From assembly GCA_023431185.1 (NCBI GenBank), contig JAEYXS010000020.1, forward strand, positions 1 to 40,083: a DNA stretch of 40,083 nucleotides. The letters are read 5' to 3'. The notes under the pieces were generated by a model. It did not search any database. It saw only the letters and a program-made list of their open reading frames with translations, and was not told the DNA's origin. Source of the stretch: Verrucomicrobiota bacterium (GTDB lineage Bacteria; Verrucomicrobiota; Verrucomicrobiia; Limisphaerales; JAEYXS01). Of this stretch, positions 33,985-40,083 are shown in pieces; within the stretch, counting starts at the first letter, position 1; the number at the start of each line of letters is the position of its first letter. A program made the position numbers and the translations under genes.

Positions 33985-35202
33985 TTAGCCGATGAACGCC
34001 TTGTGCAAGGCGCGCAATGCGCTCTCGCCCTTATCCAGGCTGATGATCACGGACACCTTGATCTCGCTTGTGGAGATCATCTGGATATTCACGCCTTCCG
34101 TTGCCAACGTATCGAACATCCGCGCGGCGATACCCGAGTGGCTGCGCATGCCCACGCCCACGATCGACACCTTCGCCACGCTTTCATCGCTGATCACGTC
34201 GCCGTAACCCACATCGGTCTTCAACGCCGTGATGACCTTCTGCGCCTTCAAGAGATCCGCCTTCTCCACCGTGAAGGAAAGGTCCGTGGCGGGCTTGCCC
34301 GCGCCGTGGCTCACGTTCTGCACGATCATATCCACATTCACGGCGGCATCGGCCAACGCCTTGAAAATCTTGGCGGCCACACCCGGTTTATCGGGGACGG
34401 CCACCAGCGTGACCTTGGCTTGATTCTTATCTAGGGCGACGCCGCGCACGACGACGCCTTCCATGGCTGCTGTTTCCTCTTTCACAATCGTACCTGGGTT
34501 GTCGTTAAGACTGGAGCGAACTTCAAACACTACACCGAATTTCTTGGCAAATTCCACCGAGCGCAACTGCATCACCTTGGCCCCGGCACCCGCCAGTTCC
34601 AGCATCTCATCGTAGGCGATCTCCTGCAGTTTGCTCGCGTTCGGGACGATGCGCGGGTCGGTCGTATAAACGCCGTCCACATCCGTATAAATCTGGCACA
34701 GGTCTGCCTTTAACGCACCCGCGAGCGCGATGGCTGTGAGGTCCGAACCGCCACGACCGAGCGTGGTGATGTGACCTTCCGCCGTTTGCCCTTGGAACCC
34801 GGCCACGATGACCACATTGCCGGCATCGAGCAACGCATGCACCTGCTTCGGCGAGATGTTCTGGATCTTCGCCTTGCTGTGCATGCCGTCGGTGACGATG
34901 CCCGCTTGCGCGCCCGTGAGGGACACGGCGGGAATGTCGATGGCGTGCAAGGCCATGGCCGCCAGCGCGATGGTCGTCTGCTCGCCGGTGGCCAGGAGCA
35001 TGTCCATCTCACGCTCGCTGGGGAGCGGCATGATCTCTTTGGAGAGCTTGATGAGATTATCGGTGACGCCGCTCATCGCGGAGACGACGACGACGATCTG
35101 ATCACCGCGTTTGCGATACTCCGCCACGCGCCGGGCGACGTTCTTGATCCGGTCGGTGTTGCCGACCGATGTGCCGCCATATTTTTGGACAATTAGTGCC
35201 AT
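33985..35202 (-). CDS. lysC: Aspartate kinase
   Basis: Phosphorylates aspartate, the first step to lysine, threonine, methionine and diaminopimelate. The 405-residue protein has the kinase domain with KYGGTSVG (7-14), VVSAMSG and the nucleotide site LGRGGSDLTA, then two ACT domains from about residue 262 (KVTLVAVPDKPGVAA; KVSIVGVGMRSHSGIA) for feedback control by lysine and/or threonine. The frame runs to 35331, but MALIVQKYGGTS is the family start. An in-frame ATG at codon 247 (34464), preceded by AGAGGA, could start a separate beta subunit as in Corynebacterium and Bacillus. A strong terminator follows. It is divergent from the GH43-like gene. Confidence 0.96.
   Translation of the reverse strand: MALIVQKYGGTSVGNTDRIKNVARRVAEYRKRGDQIVVVVSAMSGVTDNLIKLSKEIMPLPSEREMDMLLATGEQTTIALAAMALHAIDIPAVSLTGAQAGIVTDGMHSKAKIQNISPKQVHALLDAGNVVIVAGFQGQTAEGHITTLGRGGSDLTAIALAGALKADLCQIYTDVDGVYTTDPRIVPNASKLQEIAYDEMLELAGAGAKVMQLRSVEFAKKFGVVFEVRSSLNDNPGTIVKEETAAMEGVVVRGVALDKNQAKVTLVAVPDKPGVAAKIFKALADAAVNVDMIVQNVSHGAGKPATDLSFTVEKADLLKAQKVITALKTDVGYGDVISDESVAKVSIVGVGMRSHSGIAARMFDTLATEGVNIQMISTSEIKVSVIISLDKGESALRALHKAFIG
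34462..34480 (-). promoter_or_regulatory. Internal ribosome site and start for an aspartokinase beta subunit
   Basis: Within lysC, AGAGGA (34480-34475 on the minus strand) lies ten bases before an in-frame ATG (34464-34462). Translation from here yields MEGVVVRGVALDKNQAK..., 159 residues holding both ACT domains, the same position as the beta-subunit start of Corynebacterium LysC. Confidence 0.5.
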
Positions 35203-35318
35203 CGCTAACCCGTTGTTGTTGCTCGCATTGCACCCGTTGAAAGCGCAATGAGCGGCAAACACTAGCGATTCCCGGCGGTTTTGCAAGAGGCAGAAAACAC
35301 CAGGCGCGGGGGCCATCT

Positions 35319-35342
35319 TGACTTGCATCATCCATCAAGTCA
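35319..35342. repeat. Inverted repeat in the lysC/GH43-like divergent region
   Basis: TGACTTG (35319-35325) and CAAGTCA (35336-35342) are perfect complements with a ten-base spacer. The left arm overlaps TTGACT, which with 17 bases and CATGGT could be a weak plus-strand promoter. The remainder of this 235-base gap shows no gene. Confidence 0.3.
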
Positions 35343-35437
35343 TGGTCGTTTTTCATGAGATTTCCCTGTTTCACCCGTGTCGTCCGTTATTAAGGAAATC
35401 TTTCCATCAACAATCTTAGTTCAGAAGAGAGGACCAT

Positions 35438-36415
35438 ATGATGATGAAAACGCTTCTGGTGCTGCTGGTTTCACTGGGCGTCGTCGCCGGGGCGGAGCCA
35501 GTGATGATGCCGCAGGTCAAGGGGCCGTGGTGGCCCATCGCTGGAATGCCGGATCTGGGCAAGCTCAACGATCCCAAGCAGCAGCCCGTTGATTTCGCCG
35601 TCTGGCAGGCTGCGGATGGCACCTGGCAGGTGATGTCTTGCATCCGCAAAACCAAAGAACCGGGCCGCACGCGGCTCCTCTACCAATGGGAGGGCCCGGA
35701 CCTCACCGCCAAGAATTGGGCGCAAAAGGGCATCGCCCTGCAGGCAAGAGAATCCCTCGGCGAATCCCGCGGTGGGCTCCAGGCCCCGCACGTCATTCGT
35801 GTCGGCGACCAGTTCCACCTCTTCTACGGCGATTGGGCCAACATCTGCTCCGCCCGCAGCAAGGACGGCAAAACCTTCGAACGGCACGTGCTCAAGTCGG
35901 GCAAGACCGGCCTCTTCCACGAAGAGAGCGAGGGCCAAGCACTCGATCCCGTCACAATCGCCAAAGGCGGCAACCACGCCCGCGATCCCATGCTCGTGAA
36001 GATCAACGACCGCTGGCACTGCTACTACAGTGCCAACATGAAGGGCAAAGGCGCCGTCTATTGCCGCACCTCCACGGATCTCGAAACGTGGAGCGACTCG
36101 AAAGTGGTGGCGTTCGGCGGCCAGTCCGGCGACGGCCCCTATTCCGCCGAGTGCCCGTTCGTCGTCGAGCTTTCCAAAGGCGAGTTCTACCTTTTCCGCA
36201 CGCAGGTCTACGGCGAGAAAGCCAAGACCAGTGTCTATCACTCCCGCGATCCGATGGGCTTCGGCATCAACCAGGACGACGGCCACTTCATCGGCACGAT
36301 GGCGCTCGCCGCTCCGGAGCTCGTGCAGCATAAGGGCGAGTGGTACATCGTGGCGCTCGAACCGAAGCTCAACGGCATCCGCGCCGCAAAGCTGGCGTGG
36401 GAGAAGGCGAAATAG
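35438..36415 (+). CDS. Exported GH43-like five-bladed beta-propeller protein
   Basis: A 325-residue secreted protein with a short signal peptide (to about residue 19, ending AGA). Repeated propeller-type blades are visible: APHVIRVGDQFHLFYGDW, SKDGKTFERHVL, NHARDPMLVKINDRWHCYYSA, RTSTDLETWSD, AECPFVVELSKGEFYLFRTQ and APELVQHKGEWYIVALEP. Such 'DGKTFE/DLETWS' blades are typical of GH43, GH32 and related clan families; catalytic acids cannot be assigned safely. It likely acts on plant- or alga-derived glycans outside the cell. GAGAGGA precedes a run of three ATGs; any may be used. It converges with the PLP decarboxylase gene 19 bases away. Confidence 0.8.
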   Translation: MMMKTLLVLLVSLGVVAGAEPVMMPQVKGPWWPIAGMPDLGKLNDPKQQPVDFAVWQAADGTWQVMSCIRKTKEPGRTRLLYQWEGPDLTAKNWAQKGIALQARESLGESRGGLQAPHVIRVGDQFHLFYGDWANICSARSKDGKTFERHVLKSGKTGLFHEESEGQALDPVTIAKGGNHARDPMLVKINDRWHCYYSANMKGKGAVYCRTSTDLETWSDSKVVAFGGQSGDGPYSAECPFVVELSKGEFYLFRTQVYGEKAKTSVYHSRDPMGFGINQDDGHFIGTMALAAPELVQHKGEWYIVALEPKLNGIRAAKLAWEKAK

Positions 36416-36434
36416 AAAACCCTGTGCTGATCCT

Positions 36435-37658
36435 TCAAATCCGCCACCACGCACTGAACTCCTCTTGCCCTCGCACCTGCACCAGCTTGCTCCCATCGTG
36501 CCATAACACCCCCGCAAGCCCATGCGAGAACCGCGTCTCCCACGGCAGATGATACGCTCCCGCCTCCAGCCATAGCAACCGATCACCCACCCGGATACTC
36601 GCAGGTAGTGGTCGCCGCGCCAGTTTATCGTAGGCCATGCAGGTGGGGCCGTTCACGGTGGTCATGAGCTTGGGGCCTTTGCGTTTGGGGAGGGAGAGGA
36701 GTTCGTGGGCTTCCCAATTCGAGACGAGGGCGTTCATGGTGCGGCCGCCATCGCAGATGAGGTTGCGGTGGTTTTTGCCCGGCTTCTCATCGAGCACGGT
36801 CACCATCAGGGCGCCGCTGCGTGCGCTGAACCAACGGCCGTTCTCCAACCAAATCTCTTCGCATGAAGGAACCCACTTCAGCACTTCGGCATAAAGCTTC
36901 GCCATGTCACGCAGACGGAAATTTTCATCCACGAAACGATCACCAAAACCGATGACATGCTCCGGCGGAAAGCCCCCACCGCAATCAATGAAGCAGGGCT
37001 TGAGCGAATGTTGGGTGCAGAGGGCGCGAAGCTCCAGCAGGGCACAACGGTAGTGGACCGCTTCCGCCACATTCGTCCGCAAATGAAAGTGCAACACCTC
37101 CACCGGCAGCTTGTGACGATTCAACGTCTTTATCGCCTCCCCGACGTCCTCCGGCTCAAGCCCGAACTGCGTCGGAAACTCCGGTGTCTCCGGATCATAC
37201 TCCTCACCCGTCCGCACCCGCAGTCCCACGCGCCATTTCAATTTCTTCGCGAGCGGTGCCAGCGTCTTCACCTCATTCACCGAATCAAAATTCACCCACA
37301 ACCCCTTCACCGCACAAGTCGGCAACCACCGATGCTTCGCCGGTCCATTCACCAAGATGCGTTCTGCCGTGAACCCCTCCGCCAACGCCGCGCGAAACTC
37401 AAACTCACTCACCACCTCGATCGGCCGCCCCAGCTTCTGCCACCATTGCCACATCGGCCGCAACGGCTGTGTCTTGCCCGAGAGCCAATGGCGGACCGGC
37501 AAATGCCCAAACGTCTCATCCAGCTCCCCTAACGCTTCTTTCAAAGGCTCCACCGAAAAGATATAGCACGGCGTATGATGACCCGCCTTTAGCGCTTGAG
37601 TGGCAAGCGATCGCCAGAAGCGCAACGTGGCCGGTGGATGACGAAACCGAAGGCTCAT
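36435..37658 (-). CDS. Fold-type III PLP-dependent amino acid decarboxylase
   Basis: A 407-residue enzyme of the ornithine/diaminopimelate decarboxylase superfamily. The PLP lysine is probably Lys62 in HWLSGKTQPL, where usual members read YAVKAN/YSVKTN. Further family sites: HFHLRTN (about 190-196), the phosphate loop DCGGGFP (225-231), the GRWFSA region, CDGGRTMN and GPTCMAYD with the cross-subunit Cys near residue 340. It may act on diaminopimelate, ornithine/arginine or carboxynorspermidine-like substrates; the altered lysine motif makes the substrate uncertain. The frame extends to 37814 without conservation, so the ATG at 37658 is preferred; no ribosome site is seen. It stands alone between divergent and convergent neighbours. 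Confidence 0.85.
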   Translation of the reverse strand: MSLRFRHPPATLRFWRSLATQALKAGHHTPCYIFSVEPLKEALGELDETFGHLPVRHWLSGKTQPLRPMWQWWQKLGRPIEVVSEFEFRAALAEGFTAERILVNGPAKHRWLPTCAVKGLWVNFDSVNEVKTLAPLAKKLKWRVGLRVRTGEEYDPETPEFPTQFGLEPEDVGEAIKTLNRHKLPVEVLHFHLRTNVAEAVHYRCALLELRALCTQHSLKPCFIDCGGGFPPEHVIGFGDRFVDENFRLRDMAKLYAEVLKWVPSCEEIWLENGRWFSARSGALMVTVLDEKPGKNHRNLICDGGRTMNALVSNWEAHELLSLPKRKGPKLMTTVNGPTCMAYDKLARRPLPASIRVGDRLLWLEAGAYHLPWETRFSHGLAGVLWHDGSKLVQVRGQEEFSAWWRI

Positions 37659-37828
37659 GTCTGCGTCGAAGCTTGGCCGGAAACAACCGCTTCGTCCATC
37701 CGGCAAATGTGGGACCGACACGTTGGTTGATCCATTACCGGATGCACGATCCGAGGAGACCCCAATGCGGTGAAGCGTCCCCCGTCCAGCCCCAACGGAC
37801 CTTCGGCAAATCAACGGACCCTTGGACT

Positions 37829-37853
37829 TGCTGCGGGCGGAACACCCGCAGCA
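37829..37853 (+). other. Hairpin in the leader region of the esterase gene
   Basis: TGCTGCGGG (37829-37837) and CCCGCAGCA (37845-37853) form a perfect nine-base stem with a seven-base loop, 31 bases before the ATG at 37884. No T-run follows. It could be a 5' UTR structure. The rest of the 225-base divergent gap (37659-37883) shows no gene. Confidence 0.35.
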
Positions 37854-37883
37854 GAGTGAATTTCCGTTGCGTTTGGGGAGTCC

Positions 37884-39929
37884 ATGGAGTTGCCTTTACG
37901 AACAACCATGAAACATCTGTTGCCGCTTTCATTCTGTTTTTCTTTGGTCGCACTGCTCACGGTTCACGCCGATGGTCCGGCAGATAACTTGGAGACCAAT
38001 GTCCGGCGGGTGCCGCCCATCGGCATCACGGTGCCGGACAGGGACCGGCAGGAACTGGAGCAAGGACTCGCCGCACTGGCGCAAGAGATCGAGAACACGA
38101 AACAAGCCGTGGCGAAGAAGCCCGACCTGCTCGCGCTCCTGCCTGATGTCCAGATCTATCACAAGGCTGTACGTTACGCACTAACGTATCAGGAGGTACA
38201 CAAGACGAATGAGCTTGCGGTGGCCAGGCAGCTCTTGCAGCAGGGCAGCGACCGCGCGAAACAATTGCGCGAGGGCAAACCGACGTGGGTCAACGCGACC
38301 GGCCTCGTGGTCCGTGCTTTTGAATCGCGCATTGACGGTTCCGTGCAGCCTTACGGCCTCGTCGTTCCGGAAGCCGCGAATGCGAAACTGCCTTTGCGCT
38401 TGGACATCTGGTTTCATGGTCGCGGCGAAGTCTTGAGCGAGTTGAACTTCATCAATGACCGTCAGCGCAATGCGGGCCAGTTCACGCCACCGAACACCAT
38501 CGTGCTGCATGTGTACAACCGTTACTGCAATCCGGCGCGGTTCGCCGGGGAGACGGATGTGTTCGAGGCGCTCGCCCACGTGAAGAAGTTTTACGCGGTG
38601 GATGAGAACCGCATCCTCGTGCGCGGTTTCTCGATGGGCGGGGCTTCGTGCTGGAACTTCGTGGTGCATCATCCGGGCCTGTGGGCAGGTGCGCAACCCG
38701 GCGCGGGGTTCTCGGAAGCGGCGGAGTTTCTGCGCTTCTTTCAAAGCGAAACGCTGAAACCGTATCCGTGGGAAGCGAAGCTCTGGCGCTGGCACGATGC
38801 CACCGAGCACGCCATCAATCTCTTCAATGTGCCCACGGTGGCCTACAGCGGGGAGAAGGACCGGCAGAAGCAGGCGGCAGACTTGATGGAACAATTCGCG
38901 GCCAAGGAGGGTATCCGTCTCACCCATGTCATCGGACCGAACACAGAGCACAAGTTCGAGCCCGGCGCGAAGCGGGAAGTGGAGCAACGCATCGACGCCA
39001 TCGCGGCGAAGGGGCGCAATCCCGTGCCGCGTCAGGTGAAGTTCACCACCTTCACACTGCGTTACAACGAGGCGTTCTGGGTGACCATCGATGGCCTGGA
39101 GCAGCACTGGGAGCGTGGGCGGGTGGATGCGGAGTTCGACGCGGCCGCCAATCATATCAAAGTGAACACCAAGGGGATCACCGGCATCACCCTCGCTTTC
39201 AAGTCCGGCGAGTATCCGCTGGATATCACGCGTCCGGCGACGGTCATCCTGGATGGACAATCACTGGCTACGCTGCGGGCCTTTTCGGATCGCAGTTTCA
39301 CGGCGAGCTTCCGGAAGGAAGGCAACCGGTGGCGGTTCGCGGATGGCATCAACACCGGATTGGTCAAAAAGCATGGCTTGCAGGGACCGATTGATGACGC
39401 GTTCATGGATTCGTTCCTGTTCGTGCAGCCGACAGGCACCGCGATGAATGCGAAAGTCGGTGCTTGGGCCAAGGGCGAGCTGGAACACGCCATCACGCAT
39501 TGGCGGCAGCAATTCCGTGGCGATGCGCGGGTGAAGAAGGATTCGGAGATCACCGATGCCGACCTCGCGCAGCATAATCTCGTGCTGTGGGGCGATCCGC
39601 AAAGCAATCAGGTGCTGGCGAAAATAGCCGACCGGCTGCCCATCAAGTGGAGCACAAGAGGCCTGTGGGCGGGCGGCTTGAATCATTCCGCAGATAATCA
39701 TGTGCCGGTGATGATCTATCCGAATCCGTTGAACCCCGCGAAATACGTGGTGATCAACAGCAGCTTCACCTATCGCGAATACGATTACCTGAACAATGCG
39801 CGGCAGACGCCGAAACTGCCGGACTGGGCGGTGATCGACATCAGCAAACCGGTGACCTCACGCTGGCCCGGTGGCATCGTGGAGGCAGGCTTCTTCGGCG
39901 AACGCTGGGAATTGCTGCCGCGGAAGTGA
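37884..39929 (+). CDS. Exported alpha/beta-hydrolase (esterase/PHB-depolymerase-like)
   Basis: A 681-residue secreted protein. A signal peptide ends near HADG. After a helical region (about 50-140) an alpha/beta-hydrolase domain spans about 150-370 with an oxyanion-type WFHGRGE (about 178), the nucleophile elbow GFSMGGAS (Ser near 249) and a likely catalytic His in NTEHKF (about 355). The C-terminal 300 residues are beta-rich and include DGLEQHWERGRVDAE and a domain with LVLWGDPQSN. Such plans occur in feruloyl/acetyl-xylan-type esterases of Verrucomicrobia, consistent with the GH43-like neighbour; the real substrate is unknown. Two starts are possible: 37884 (GGGGAG, close spacing) or 37908 (cleaner signal peptide). 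Confidence 0.82.
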   Translation: MELPLRTTMKHLLPLSFCFSLVALLTVHADGPADNLETNVRRVPPIGITVPDRDRQELEQGLAALAQEIENTKQAVAKKPDLLALLPDVQIYHKAVRYALTYQEVHKTNELAVARQLLQQGSDRAKQLREGKPTWVNATGLVVRAFESRIDGSVQPYGLVVPEAANAKLPLRLDIWFHGRGEVLSELNFINDRQRNAGQFTPPNTIVLHVYNRYCNPARFAGETDVFEALAHVKKFYAVDENRILVRGFSMGGASCWNFVVHHPGLWAGAQPGAGFSEAAEFLRFFQSETLKPYPWEAKLWRWHDATEHAINLFNVPTVAYSGEKDRQKQAADLMEQFAAKEGIRLTHVIGPNTEHKFEPGAKREVEQRIDAIAAKGRNPVPRQVKFTTFTLRYNEAFWVTIDGLEQHWERGRVDAEFDAAANHIKVNTKGITGITLAFKSGEYPLDITRPATVILDGQSLATLRAFSDRSFTASFRKEGNRWRFADGINTGLVKKHGLQGPIDDAFMDSFLFVQPTGTAMNAKVGAWAKGELEHAITHWRQQFRGDARVKKDSEITDADLAQHNLVLWGDPQSNQVLAKIADRLPIKWSTRGLWAGGLNHSADNHVPVMIYPNPLNPAKYVVINSSFTYREYDYLNNARQTPKLPDWAVIDISKPVTSRWPGGIVEAGFFGERWELLPRK

Positions 39930-39949
39930 GGCGAATTTGAGAGTGCTGT

Positions 39950-39983
39950 AAAAACAAGCCGGGCGCGATCAACTCGCGCCCGG
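39950..39983 (-). terminator. Intrinsic terminator of the minus-strand gene at the window end
   Basis: CCGGGCGCGA (39959-39968), loop TCAAC, TCGCGCCCGG (39974-39983). On the minus strand it is followed by CTTGTTTTTA. It sits 28 bases after the stop at 40012 and between convergent genes. Confidence 0.8.
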
Positions 39984-40011
39984 TCTGGTGTTTCGAGAGT
40001 TGGTGGTGCGC

Positions 40012-40083
40012 TTACTGTGGGGCGAGGGAGACTTTGCGGGTCTGCGGATCGAGGACGAATTTCTGTCCGGCGGGGGGCGCAGG
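40012..40083 (-). CDS. 3' end of a minus-strand gene (partial)
   Basis: Reading inward from the window edge on the minus strand gives 23 codons and a TAA: PAPPAGQKFVLDPQTRKVSL and APQ. The ending just before a good minus-strand terminator supports a real gene. The residue pattern is a Pro-rich stretch followed by a strand-like tail; no family can be assigned from this fragment. Confidence 0.6.
   Translation of the reverse strand, partial: PAPPAGQKFVLDPQTRKVSLAPQ

Noticed and set aside
38181..39260. 359-codon minus-strand open frame.
   Set aside because: Antisense to the exported esterase; no domain, no ribosome site.

Overview
The window looks like a piece of chromosome from a Verrucomicrobiota bacterium, most likely the Pedosphaera/Limisphaerales side of the phylum. 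The pointers are a verrucomicrobial-type pseudopilin with an H-X9-DG tail, a PSCyt1/DUF1549/DUF1553 cytochrome paired with a DUF1501 protein, a formylglycine sulfatase, a NIPSNAP protein with a Tat leader, and two-residue thioredoxin (WCGWC) proteins. Planctomycetes share several of these families, so phylum assignment is an inference. The DNA is fairly GC-rich, gene density is high, and about half of the products carry export signals. I saw no tRNA, rRNA, CRISPR array, insertion sequence or phage gene. No gene-free stretch exceeds 300 bases; the largest gaps are 31984-32225, 35203-35437, 37659-37883 and 12073-12271.

Layout. 1-2.8 kb: sulfatase, pseudopilin and a proline-rich membrane-anchored protein. 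2.8-4.25 kb: cardiolipin synthase-like phospholipase D protein on the minus strand. 4.4-6.8 kb: an aldehyde dehydrogenase and an FAH-family dehydratase that together fit the lower half of the Weimberg pentose pathway (2-keto-3-deoxypentonate to 2-oxoglutarate). 6.8-8.5 kb: two tandem exported thioredoxin-like paralogues. 8.5-13.6 kb: short housekeeping and accessory genes (D-aminoacyl-tRNA deacylase, NIPSNAP, receiver-only response regulator, cysteine desulfurase, SUKH protein, orphan GcvH-like protein, cupin, small basic/proline protein).

13.6-18.8 kb is a tight operon: a FadR/GntR regulator overlaps by 4 bases a PSCyt1-DUF1549-DUF1553 protein, followed 4 bases later by a DUF1501 protein. 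A perfect inverted repeat sits on the regulator's own start codon. 18.9-21.5 kb is a Tat-exported PhoD-like phosphatase whose TATAAT box lies 6 bases before the ATG. 22-23.4 kb is a monoheme protein of unknown role. 23.4-30.5 kb is a minus-strand cluster: small histidine-containing membrane protein, CzcC-type outer membrane factor, CzcA-type heavy-metal RND pump and, overlapping it by 4 bases, an LtaS-like alkaline-phosphatase-superfamily membrane enzyme. No periplasmic adaptor gene is present.

30.6-35.2 kb (minus strand): a beta-CASP ribonuclease, two LolA-like exported proteins and an aspartokinase with a plausible internal start for a separate regulatory subunit. 35.4-39.9 kb: a GH43-like beta-propeller protein, a fold-type III PLP decarboxylase and an exported esterase. 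The window ends inside the 3' end of a further minus-strand gene and its terminator.

A recurring regulatory theme is transcription starting at or next to the start codon: three genes (9062, 13674, 18886) have a -10 box 6-8 bases before the ATG and no convincing ribosome binding site, which suggests leaderless mRNAs.
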